A stretch of 64,000 bases of DNA from Mycoplasmopsis columbina (GTDB lineage Bacteria > Bacillota_I > Bacilli_A > Mycoplasmatales > Metamycoplasmataceae). The notes beneath the pieces are model-generated. The model did not search any database and was not told the origin of the DNA. It saw nothing but the letters and a program-made list of their open reading frames with translations. The DNA lies in contig NZ_LR215041.1 in NCBI RefSeq assembly GCF_900660685.1, positions 620,001 through 684,000 on the forward strand, in the 5' to 3' direction. Shown piece after piece: positions 31,008 through 41,364 of the stretch (position 1 is the first letter of the stretch; each line of letters starts with the position of its first letter). Both the position numbers and the translations under genes were made by a program.

Positions 31008-33581
31008 ATGTTTAGAAATCTTAGAAAATTCTTTAAAAATTTAGTATCTTTAAGTAACTGAAAAAGAATTACAATTGCAGTAATTACTTTAATTTCTGCA
31101 ATTTTAACCGTTGTTTTTGGAAGTCTTTTTTATGTTTCAAAAAATGTTAATAAATCAGTTGAATATGGTGGAGGAGTTGAATTTCTAGTCCAAGTAACTG
31201 ATCAAACTAGCGATAAAACAACAGATAAATTTACACAAAATGTAGCTGGAGCACTTAGCAATAGATTAACTGGGGGAACTGAATTTAATGGTACTAAGGT
31301 TCAAACTCAAGGAGATGGAAAAATTCTAATTACAAGAAATGGTTCTTTAACCGATGCAGAACGTAAGAATTTTGAAGACATAATTATCAATAAACCTAAT
31401 TTAGTTCTCACTGACACAAACATGATTCCAATATTTGTCAATGGTGAATTTAATGAAAATAAAGAAACTTTGGATTACGAAAATATCAGCAAGTATATTC
31501 CGCCGCTCAAACCATCTGGTGCATCTAATCAGTTCATTCAGACATCAGGAAAATATAATGTTTTAATTAAATTACTTGATAAAAATGCCGAAAGAGAATG
31601 AACGGATGCAACTTCATACATAGCATCTTCACCAGATCAAACAATTTTAATGTGATTAAATCTTGATGAATTAGTATCTGTTGCCAAAGAACGTTTTTCA
31701 GCTCAATGAATAAAAGCTAAAGAAAATCCCTATAACTTTGTTCATGTTGATGAGGCACTTTCTGATAGTAATGGCAGAAGAAATATTTTGAAAGAGAATC
31801 AAATTAAAGCTAAAGATTTCTTAATTAGCGAAGCAAGAGCAGCAAGTCCTCTAAGCGGTGATTCTTTTACGATTACAGGTAATTTTAATGAAGGTGAAGC
31901 CAAACAACTAGCAGCAAATATTAATTTTGGTACTTCAAAATATAAACTTGATATTCTTTCTTCAAACTACATTTCTGCTTCTTCAGTTGGTGATTCATTT
32001 AATAAAGCGCTTATTGCCGGAATTATTGTTTTTGCAATTATTTCAATTTTCATGATCGTAAATTATGGACTATTAGGAGCACTAAGCACTATTTCCATCG
32101 CTCTTTATGTATTCTTAACTTTATTAATGTTCACAATTTTAAGAGGAGAATATTCACCTGTTACAATCGCTGCATTAATTATTGGAATTGGAATTGGAGT
32201 CGATGCCAACATTATAACTTTTGAAAGACTTAAATCTGAAGTTTATGCCGGCGAAAAGATTAAAAAAGCTATTAAGAATTCGAATCGCTTGGCTATGTCT
32301 TCAATTATTGATGCAAACTTAACTACTCTTATAGTTTCATTCACGTTGTTCTATTTTGGAACTAGTGCTGTAAGAGGTTTTAGCCTTTCATTAGTCTTTT
32401 CTGTTATTTTCACTCTTCTAATAATGCTTTTCTTTACAAAAGGAATTAGTAATTTAATAGTTGGAACTGGTTTCTTTAACAAACGTCTTTGACTTTTAGG
32501 AATTAAATACAAAAAAATTAATAATTTAAAAACAAATGCTCTTTATCGTAGATTTGATTATGTTAAACATGCTAAATGATTTATTATTGGTTCATTAGTT
32601 TTTGTACTAATAGGATTAATAGTATTTTCTTCAGTTGCTGGTTCAAATAAAGAATTCTGATCTGGATTCAATAGATCATTTGAATTTCAAGGTGGAATTA
32701 ATATTTCAATTGAAGGAAAAGATACTTATATAATCACTCAAAATGATGCAACAGCAATTAAAAACTTCATTATTAATAACCAAAATGCTTTAGGTATCAA
32801 AGATGTTGCAAAATATACAAATATCTTGCCGATAGATTCATCAAACACAATGTTTAAAATTTCAATTAAAACTGCACAGGATTTAAACAATAATGTTGAA
32901 CAAATAAAATCATTAATTCTTCAACAATATCCTGATGTTCATGTTTGAAGCTACGGAATTTCTTCAATTGAAGCTCAAAATTTAGTGAAAAATGCATTGC
33001 TTGCAGTGGGAATTTCATTTATTGGAATTATTCTTTATACATTAATTAGATTAAAATGAACCTACTCATTTGCAGCGATTGTAGGACTTTTACATGATGT
33101 TCTTCTCACTATTGCATTCATAGTGATTACAAGACTAGAACTTTCACCTATTATTGTGGCTGCTGTTCTTTCAATTATCGCATTTTCAATTAACGACACA
33201 ATTGTTGTCTTCGATAGAATTAGAGAAAGAGTTAGTTTAGTTTACTATAAAAATTTTCTTGATGCAAAACAAATTAAAGAAATTGCTAATTCATCAATTG
33301 CAGATACAATTAAACGTAGTTTATATACTTCTCTTACCACCATTATGGCTGTTATTGTATTATTAGCCTTTAAGGATGCTACCAATTTAGCTTTTAATTT
33401 AACTATGATTTTTGGATTAGCAATTGGGGCATATAGTTCAATTTTCATTTGTACATGACTTTGAGTTAAATTAGAAACTATTAGACAGTTAGGCATTAAA
33501 AAACGTGAGGAAAGCAAATTCTGAGTAATAAGCAAAGATGAGGAACAAATTTTCCCAGGAATTAATGATTTTATAGCTTAA
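31008..33581 (+). CDS. secDF: Fused protein translocase subunit SecDF (857 aa)
   Basis: Proton-driven helper of the SecYEG channel in the membrane. Two similar halves are seen. The SecD half has a first helix (RITIAVITLISAILTVVFGSLFYV), a large outer domain and a five-helix block ending LIIGIGIGVDANIITFERLKSE. The SecF half starts near residue 520 (WFIIGSLVFVLIGLIVFSS), has a shorter outer domain and the matching SIIAFSINDTIVVFDRIRE. The conserved Asp/Asn pairs in VDANI and INDTI mark the proton path. A TATAAT ends 10 nt before the ATG, so the leader is very short and has no ribosome-binding site. Confidence 0.94.
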
Positions 33582-33612
33582 AATATGTGAAGTTTAACTT
33601 TACATATTTTAT
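33580..33612 (+). terminator. Hairpin after secDF
   Basis: AAAATATGTGAAG / CTTTACATATTTT with a T-rich tail; it overlaps the last base of secDF and lies before ribF, whose ribosome-binding site starts right after it, so it may only attenuate. Confidence 0.6.
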
Positions 33613-33624
33613 TTAAAGGATTTT

Positions 33625-34515
33625 ATGAGTTTAACTATTTACACACTTGAAAATCAACCTAAATTTAATAATCCTATTTACATTTTAGGAGCCTTTGAAT
33701 CTTTTCATTTGGGACATTGAAAATTACTTGAAAAAGCATATGAATTAAATAACAACAAAGATTCTGATATTGTCTTAGTATTTTTTCAAGATTGCCAAAA
33801 TTTACCAAAGAATCAAGATCAAATTCTAACTGATTTAAACTTTCGATTGCAAAGCTTTGCTAATTTAAATTTAAAATATGCTTTGTCTTTAAATTACAAT
33901 GAAGTCAAAAGTTTCATGCATGAAGATTTCATTAACTCTTTAGTTGCAAAACAAAGCAATTTTAAATTTGTCATTGGCGAAGATTTTAAATTCGGTTTTA
34001 AAGCACAAGGTAGTGCTAAATGATTAGTTAACGTTTATGGAGATAATTTAGTTTTTCCTGTTGAACCAATAAAAAAGGACCAAAAAAAGATTTCTACTTC
34101 CTTTTTAAAAGAATGTGTAGAAAATGGAGAAATCGAATTACTAAATTCCTTAAACACCTTTAAATATGGCTTTAGCGTAAATTTAAAAGACGCAAAAATG
34201 AACGAAAAAAACAATTTAGTAATTTTAAAAAATCCAATTTTAACTCCTTTAAAAGAAGGAATTTATATAGTAAATATTGAAATTGATAAATTTACTTATT
34301 ATGGTTTGATTAATTATGGATTTTCAGACTTTTTTGAACTTATGTTTTTTGATGTTAAACTAAGAAGTGATTTAGTGTTTAATGAAGTGAATTCTAAAAT
34401 AAGAGTGATTTTACTTAAAAATTTACGTTTTTTCATAGATAAAAGTGATTCCATTAATAAAATTGATTTGATCCATGGAAAAAATTTTTTTATTGAAATG
34501 AATAAAAATTCATAA
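33625..34515 (+). CDS. ribF: Riboflavin kinase / FAD synthetase-like protein (296 aa)
   Basis: It makes FMN and FAD from riboflavin. The N-terminal nucleotidyltransferase domain keeps the HxGH-type motif (ILGAFESFHLGHWKLLEKA; the usual FDGVHxGH is altered to FESFHLGH) and FVIGEDFKFGF and ISTSFLKECVENGEIE. The C-terminal kinase half is poorly conserved, with a GLINYGF segment and no clear PT(A/L)N motif. Position before rpsO is the order kept in many bacteria (truB-ribF-rpsO). AAAGGA precedes ATG 33625. Bifunctionality is uncertain. Confidence 0.87.
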
Positions 34516-34557
34516 TTTTCTTGTTTTATGTTACTATTTAGTAGCATCCAAATGCAA

Positions 34558-34599
34558 TTTTAGACTTGGTTTTAATGTTTAATTAAAACTAGGCTAAAA
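34558..34599 (+). promoter_or_regulatory. Large hairpin in the rpsO leader
   Basis: Arms at 34558-34576 (TTTTAGACTTGG...) and 34582-34599 (...CTAGGCTAAAA) pair almost fully around a short loop, directly before the AAAGGAG site of rpsO. No T tail follows, so it is not a terminator. S15 is known to control its own mRNA through leader structures in other bacteria; that role here is inferred. Confidence 0.55.
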
Positions 34600-34623
34600 C
34601 GTAATATATCAAAGGAGATTATT

Positions 34624-34890
34624 ATGATTACTAAAACTCAAAAAGCTGAATTAGTAGCAAAATATGGAAAAAATCCAAAAGACACAGGTAACACTTTAGT
34701 TCAAGTGGCAATTTTAACTGCTGAAATTGAAGATTTAAAACCACATTTCAAAAATAATCCAAAAGACAAACATTCTCGTCGCGGATTCTTGGCTAAAATT
34801 AACCAACGTCGTGTTCTTTTACAACATTTAAAAGAAACTGATTTTGAAACTTACCAAAAAGCTTTAGCTGAATTAAACTTAAGAAAATAA
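34624..34890 (+). CDS. rpsO: 30S ribosomal protein S15 (88 aa)
   Basis: It binds the central domain of 16S rRNA early in 30S assembly. Complete family pattern: TKTQKAELVAKYGKNPKDTGNTLVQVAILTAEI, then HSRRGFLAKINQRRVLLQHL. AAAGGAG lies 7 nt before the ATG. Confidence 0.97.
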   Translation: MITKTQKAELVAKYGKNPKDTGNTLVQVAILTAEIEDLKPHFKNNPKDKHSRRGFLAKINQRRVLLQHLKETDFETYQKALAELNLRK

Positions 34891-34901
34891 GATGCAAAAA
34901 G

Positions 34902-34932
34902 AAAAGAGACTTTTGCCAAAGTCTCTTTTTTA
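34902..34932 (+). terminator. Terminator after rpsO
   Basis: AAAAGAGACTTT-TGCC-AAAGTCTCTTTT hairpin with T run. Confidence 0.9.
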
Positions 34933-34950
34933 TAACTTTTTTTGAAAATA

Positions 34951-34970
34951 AAAAGCGCTTAGCGCTTTTA
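34951..34970 (-). terminator. Terminator after argS
   Basis: AAAAGCGCT/AGCGCTTTT inverted repeat at the argS stop, with T-rich tail on the minus strand. Confidence 0.75.
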
Positions 34971-36593
34971 CATTTTGTGTGGAGTTGAAATTTCGATTAA
35001 TCTCATTCCGTTTTCAAGAGTAATATGTACTGCTTTTACTAAAGCTAATAAACTTGCTTCATTTTTGTGACCAATGATTTTGTCACTATTTGAATATCAT
35101 GAGTTAAATTCTTTAGCTAATTTAATTAGATATTGAGTAAGTAAGTTTGTCATGTATTTGTCTGCTGATTTAAGAACAATTTCTGGAAATTCTAAAATTG
35201 TTGAAATTAATTTTTCGTCTTGTTCATTTTCAAATTTTTCAGCTTTTAAAGTTTCAAAGTCTAATGAAGATTTACTTAATAATGCATGTGCTCTAGCGTT
35301 GGCATATTGAACTAAAACTGCTGGATTGTCATTAGTTTTGCTTGTTGCAATATCAATATCAAAATCCAATTTTGAGTTATAAGTTCTATCTAAAAGAATA
35401 AATCTTGCACTGTCTTTTCCAACAAGATCAATTAATTCTCTTAAGAAGAATGATGTTCCTCTTCTCTTAGACATTTTGAATTCTGAACCATTTTTCATCA
35501 ATCTTACAAGTTGCATACAAAGTACAATTAAGTTTTCTGGTTTATAACCTAAGTTTTTCATAGCAGTTTGCATTCTTTTAATGTAACCAGAGTGATCAGC
35601 ACCTCATACGTTCATTATAATTGCATCTTCGCCTGTTCTCTCAAACTTAATGTTGTGATATGCAATATCTGGAGTAAAGTATGTATATGTTCCATCGCTT
35701 TTAATTAAAACACGGTCTTTATCATCACCATTGCTTGTAGTTTTTAATCAAGTTGCACCATCTTTTTCATATGTATTGTTAAGTTTTTTAATTGCTTCTT
35801 TAATTAAAATTGCATCATTATTGTAAAGTGATTTTTCACTGTATCAAATATCAAATCAAACTCCAAATTTTTTCAAGTCTTCATCAATAGCACTTAAAAA
35901 GAGTTCAACACCTTCTTTTTTAAATGTTTCTAAAATTTCACCCTCTAGTTTGACACCTTTATATTTATCACCATGTTTTTTAAACATTTCACCAGCTGCT
36001 CAAACAATATCTTCTCCTCTATATCCGCCTTCTGGTAATTCATAGTTAGCATCAAAGTTTTGTTGATATCTGGCAAAAAGTGATTCTGCTAAAAGATTAA
36101 TTTGTACACCAGCATCATTAATGTAATATTCACGGGTCACATCCATTCCCGCAAATTCTAAAATGTTAGCAACTGTTGAACCAATTGCTGCATTTCTAGC
36201 ATGCCCAACGTGTAAATAACCTGTTGGATTTGCTGAAACAAACTCAATGTTAATTTTGCCTTTTTTATTACCTTTTCCGTAATCCTTACCTTTTGCTAAA
36301 ACATCGTTTAATCCTTCAACAAGAGATTCTTCAGTTAAGAAAAAGTTTAAAAACCCAGGGCCAGCAATTTCTACATTTTTTAAATGCAACGCTTTCATTT
36401 TTGGTTCAAGTGCTTTAACAATTGCTTCTGCTAATTCATGTGGATTTTGACCTTTATTTCCCATAGCCATGTTAGTTGTTAAATCAGCATAAGCCTTAGG
36501 TTCAATTAAAAAAGGTTCTCTTTCAATTTTTAACTCTTTTGCAATATGCTTTAATTCTTCTAATAATTTTTCTTTAATCGTAATTTTATTCAT
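34968..36593 (-). CDS. argS: Arginyl-tRNA synthetase (541 aa)
   Basis: Class Ia enzyme charging tRNA-Arg. It has an N-terminal Add1-type tRNA-binding domain ([17 protein letters not shown]), [28 protein letters not shown] with the HIGH-type [35 protein letters not shown] with the KMSKS-type KMSKR, and the DALR anticodon-binding end ([11 protein letters not shown] to the C-terminus). The start at 36593 lies 9 nt after a TATAAT, leaving a leader of only 2-3 nt at most. Length is normal. Confidence 0.96.
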
Positions 36594-36737
36594 AATGTAA
36601 ATATTATATTACATTTCATTATCATAAGGCTATAACTTAATACTAAATACTGAAAAACATGAATATTTTCCAAATAATCTAATAAATTTTGCTTTTTGTG
36701 TTGATATAATAAAAACACTAACTTAAGTGAGGTACCT

Positions 36738-37007
36738 ATGAAAGAATTTAAAGCAATTATTATCGATCCTATTGGGTTACATGCTCGTTTGGCAAGTATT
36801 GTTTCTTCTGAAGCACTTAAATACAAAAGCGAAATTAAAATTACTTTACCAAAATTCAACAAAGAGGGTAATTTAAAATCAATTATGATTTTGCTAGCCA
36901 TGAATATTCGTAAAAACGATGAAATCATTGTTAAAGCAACAGGAGAAGATGAAGAATTAGCTATTAAAGAATTAGAAAAGGTATTCAAAGAAGCTAACAT
37001 CATTTAG
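36738..37007 (+). CDS. ptsH: Phosphocarrier protein HPr (89 aa)
   Basis: It carries phosphate from enzyme I to sugar-specific PTS enzymes. The active His sits in IGLHARLA (about residue 15) and the regulatory Ser in LKSIMILLAMNI (about residue 48), the site used by HPr kinase, whose gene is at 58190-59119. GAGG lies 6 nt before ATG 36738. It is followed by the opp-like genes with a 24-nt gap, so they probably share a message. Confidence 0.95.
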   Translation: MKEFKAIIIDPIGLHARLASIVSSEALKYKSEIKITLPKFNKEGNLKSIMILLAMNIRKNDEIIVKATGEDEELAIKELEKVFKEANII

Positions 37008-37031
37008 TTTTGTAGAAAGGCAAAATTCTCA

Positions 37032-37991
37032 ATGACTTTTGCTAGATATTTGTTTAAAAAAATAATATTTTCATTTTTGGCTTTTATCATAGCTTTTTTT
37101 CTTAGCTATGTTTTTTTCTTTGTAGTCTTTAACAATAATCAAAAAAGTATAATCGAAGGATTTTTTGAATTTACAAAAAATATTTTCTATGGGTTTGGAA
37201 AAATTAATAATTCAACTATTGCAACAGGTTTTGATAATTCCTTAAAATTATTTTGACAATATTATCAATATAGTTTCTTTTACATTATTATTACTTTGGT
37301 ATTTAGTTACTTAATTGGTTTTTTTATTGGATTAATAATGGGTTATAAAAATGGTAAATTGAGTGATAATATTTTGTCTCTAATTGTTTTTGGTGCTGTT
37401 TCTATCCCAGTTTTCATCTTAGCGCCGCTCTTAATTTTAGTTGCTCAAAACAACGATTTACCTATTCTATTTATCAAAGCAAGTGAATATGGCATTAGTT
37501 GAATGATCTTATCAATGATAATTCCAATATTACTTCTTTCAATTCTTCCAATTAGTTTTATTGCTACCACAACTAAAAATACTATAATAAAGTCATTATT
37601 GGAACAGTATGTGTTACAAATGAAGGCAATTGGTTTAAGTGATTATCAAATTTTTAAAAAAGCTATCCTAAAAAACATTATTGCTGATTTTTTTGCCATA
37701 TTTATACCTCTATTGCTTATAACAATTAGTTTCAGTTTTATTATTGAAAGAATTTTTCAAATTCCAGGCCAATCTCTATTGATTATTAATATGATTGAAA
37801 TTAAAGAAATCAATGTTTTACTGACCTTTATTTTTTGAAAACTTTTTATTTTTCTTACTTTGGATTGACTAAATAATACTATTTACGATACTTTAAATAA
37901 CTTAATTTCAACATCTATTACACAATCATTTTGAACTAAAAAAGTTGAATATTATTTTAAAAAGTTGATAGGGAGAAAAATCTATGAATAA
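37032..37991 (+). CDS. OppB-like ABC permease (319 aa)
   Basis: Membrane subunit of a peptide-type ABC importer. Its first helix (FARYLFKKIIFSFLAFIIAFFLSYV) is the typical OppB start. A tail of further helices includes FSYLIGFFIGLIMGYKNG, the EAA-loop region (EQYVLQMKAIGLSDYQIFKKAILKNI), which contacts the ATPase, and a last helix ending IERIFQIPGQSLLII. The EAA loop matches the OppB consensus (A-K-GL...R). AAAGG lies before the ATG. It overlaps oppC by 8 nt. Confidence 0.86.
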
Positions 37992-39081
37992 AACTGCAAA
38001 TAAAAACAAATTGTTTCATTTTAGCAATAAAAACAGTGTAAGCTTTTCTCCTTCTAACCCTGAAAATAGTTTTAAAAGATATTTAAAAAGATTTTTTAAG
38101 AAAAAATTAAATTGAGTCATTTTAACTTTGTTTATTATTTTTATATTATTTGTATACATAACAAGTTTAAGTTATAAATATTCTTCTTCACAACCAGTAA
38201 AAAATAACGAATTATTTCTTGATCTACCTAATTACTCATTAAATTTAATTTTTAAAAAATTTAATTTAGATGATCCTATATACAGAATAATCAAAAATAA
38301 TAACGAAATTAATCCAAATATTATAATTAGTGAATCTTTTGTTTCGGATAAAGTCAATTTAACCTATAGACCTTATTTATTGTTAAAAACTATATATAAT
38401 GAAAATTATGTTTTATTATTCGGGACTACTTCTTTAGGAATAAGCAGATTTAGCAATTTTATTAATTCAATGAGTAAAACTATTTTAATAATTTTGGGAA
38501 TAATATTAATTCAATTGATAATCGGTGTTATTTTAGGCACTTACTTTGCATTTTATTCAAAATATGCACCAATTAAAATAAGTTATTTTTTGTTCAACAC
38601 AATTAGTCTTGTACCTTTTATTGTCTTAAGTATAATTATCTTTAAATTCCTTGGATATAGCGATTCTAAATACGTTTTAGTAACTTCGCTATTAGGATTT
38701 ATTAACTTTTTCTACAATGCTTATAATGAAACTAATATTATTAAAAATAAAGAGTATATAAATGCTTATAAATCAATAGGTTTAGGCAATCAAAGAATCA
38801 TTTGAAAGATAATTATTCCAAGTATCTTTTTCTCAATTTTAAGTACTATTGGAGAAAACATTTCTTTAAATTTATTAATTTTAAGTTCATTAGCTTTTTT
38901 TAATATTCCAAGCATAGAAACATCATTAAATATTGGAAATGTATTTAGACAAATTATTGTAGATAAAAACAATGTTGAATATATTATTTTTGTAATTTTT
39001 AATATTTCTTTTTTTGTTTTCATTACAAAATTATTAAGTTTAAAAATTCATTTAGCATATAACGTGAAAGGTAGTAAATAA
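37984..39081 (+). CDS. OppC-like ABC permease (365 aa)
   Basis: Partner permease of the OppB-like protein. A cytoplasmic N-terminal segment (FKRYLKRFFKKKLNWVIL) leads to one helix, then a large outer loop. The five-helix permease core follows, with FGTTSLGISRFSNFI, corresponding to LGTDxxGRDxFSR, and the EAA-like segment NAYKSIGLGNQRIIWKIIIPSI. The LGTD motif is changed to FGTTSLG. It starts 8 nt inside oppB (ATG at 37984, AGGGAGA upstream). The lipoprotein gene begins 7 nt after the stop. Confidence 0.84.
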
Positions 39082-39088
39082 GCAAAAT

Positions 39089-41323
39089 ATGAAAAAAACA
39101 TTATGAAAATATTTATCTTTTTCTTCTCTTTTACTACCTGTCATAGCAATTAGTTGCAATGTCAGAGAGGCAGTTGATAACACTACTTATATAAAAACTT
39201 TTAACCATGAAAATTTTGTGAAGAAAAATTTTCTTATTAATAGTGTAAAAAGAGTGGAAAATGATTATGAATCACTTCTCCATTCACCTTTAATTAAATG
39301 GAGTTTTAATGGCAAAGCTAGATATGATTCAATCAATAACCAATTCTATCAAGCCACTTCAAAATACTTAACATTCAATCTTGCTCAAAGATTAAAGCTT
39401 TATTTAAAAAATGACGTAATTTTGGAATTTAGTAATGATAGTGTTAACTCATCTACTAATTTCACAAATAGTAAAAGCGGAATAGAACAAGTTTTTAATT
39501 CAAATGATAACAATATTAATTCTCCTTTATTCTTTAATAGTTTAAAAGACGCATGAAAAGTAGAATTTGATTTAAGATTTGATCTTCCTTATGTTAATAA
39601 TAAAGGTGAAAAAGTCAATTTGAATGTTAATGAAAATGATTACTGAACTTCTTTACAAAGTAAATGAGATGAAGTAAGATTATTATTTAATAATTATGGG
39701 TTAAAAGAACCAGAAAAAACTGACTTTAATCAATCAGTAAGTTTTGAATTAAGTGATAAAAATTCCAATGATTCAATTGAAAATTTTCTCCTAAATGAAA
39801 TCCCTAATAATCTAATTTTTAATCCTTTACCTTCTAATTATGAAAACTTATTTAATGGCGAATATGGAAAAAAAGTAAATCAAGTTTATTTTACATCTCC
39901 ATATGTTTTACATTCAAATGAATTTAATAAACAAATTTATCTTAAAAATTTAAATTTTGCATCTAAAAAATTTGTTGAAAACAATTTTAAATTAAATAAA
40001 ATAGTTTTTAATTTTAACCCCGTTCCTTTAGATGAAACAACTTACCAATTGCAAGCTTTAGAAGGATTTAAACAAAATTTAATTTCTGAAGTTGACACGA
40101 GATATTTAAATTATTCTCAACTTAATGAGATAAATAATCTTCCTGCTCTTTTTAATGTAACTTTTGCAACAAATATTGATAGTAAAAGTAATCCTATGAA
40201 ATATTTTTGAAATTTAGATTATTTAAAAAATTCTGATGATGAATTTACTAAAAAAATATTATTTGGAATAGAAAATTCTAATGAAGACAAAGATAATTAC
40301 TTCAATATCAAAAGATTTCAATTTAGAAATATTTTAATCTCTTTAATCAACCCTTATTCTTTAATTAAATTGCTAGACAAAACACAATATTGAAATAGTT
40401 TATTTCCACAAGCAACTAAATTGGACGGAAATGATGTAGATAATTACAGAGATAAAGTTTTATTTAATTACTTAGATGAAATAAATGAAATTTGAACTTT
40501 ATTTTTGACCAAAGATTCTTTAAATAAAGTGAATTCATATCAATTTAAAGAAAATTATGAAGCTAATATTTTAGATTTAAAAGAGAGTTTAAAAACAAAA
40601 AATTTTGAGACATTAAAAAAAGAATTTATTGAATTACTTAATTATTTTTATGAGTTATATCAATTGAATTCAACATTGAAGTTAAATATTGATATTCCTA
40701 TATTTAGCAACGAAAATACTAAAGAAAAAAATTTATATAATGAAATAGCGAAAATTATTAATTCAATAGATAGTAGATTAAATGTTTCTTTCTTTTTTGC
40801 TGACAAAAACGATAAAACAAACATTTTCAAATATTCTACTTTTATCTTCGATAATTCAAATTTTAGTTCAATATTAACAAATTTTTTATTTAATAATAAT
40901 GATTTAACTCTTTTAAACAACTTGATTCTATTTAGAAAAAATATTAATGTCTTTAAAAGTATAAATTCTTTAGAATCGGCAAGCAAAAACTTAAATTACA
41001 TATTTGATATTTTAGATAAATATTTTGATTCTTCTTTTTGAAATCAAATTTTTACAAATAACATATTAAATGACTATTTAAATTCACACAAACTTGATTT
41101 AAATGAATTAAGAAAAAAAATAATTTCAGATTTACAAACTTGAAGTGTTAGACAGCAACTTGACTTCATTAATGCATTTGACTATTTTATAGATTCTTTT
41201 GTCACCAATGAATCTTATGTCCAAACTAACATTTATAATAGAGAAATTATTCAAATTCATTTTGAAAAACCTTTAAATGATTTAGGCTATACTCAATATG
41301 AAGATATCGACGTAATTAGTTAA
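39089..41323 (+). CDS. Large lipoprotein, probable substrate-binding subunit of the opp-like system (744 aa)
   Basis: Signal peptide with lipobox (LLLPVIAISC, Cys about residue 23), then a large polar Asn/Lys-rich outer region. It lies directly behind oppB and oppC and is transcribed with them, the position and size expected for OppA; mycoplasma OppA proteins are even larger (around 950 aa). No diagnostic SBP_bac_5 motif stands out to me, so the role rests on context. Several Trp are TGA. The gene ends at a bidirectional terminator. No ATPase gene (oppD or oppF) follows. Confidence 0.75.
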
Positions 41324-41324
41324 T

Positions 41325-41356
41325 TTAAAAGCAGACAATTAAGTCTGCTTTTAAAT
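41325..41356. terminator. Bidirectional terminator between the opp-like lipoprotein and the 1030-aa lipoprotein
   Basis: AAAAGCAGAC-AATTAA-GTCTGCTTTT hairpin between convergent genes, with A/T tails on both sides. Confidence 0.85.
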
Positions 41357-41364
41357 TAAACATT

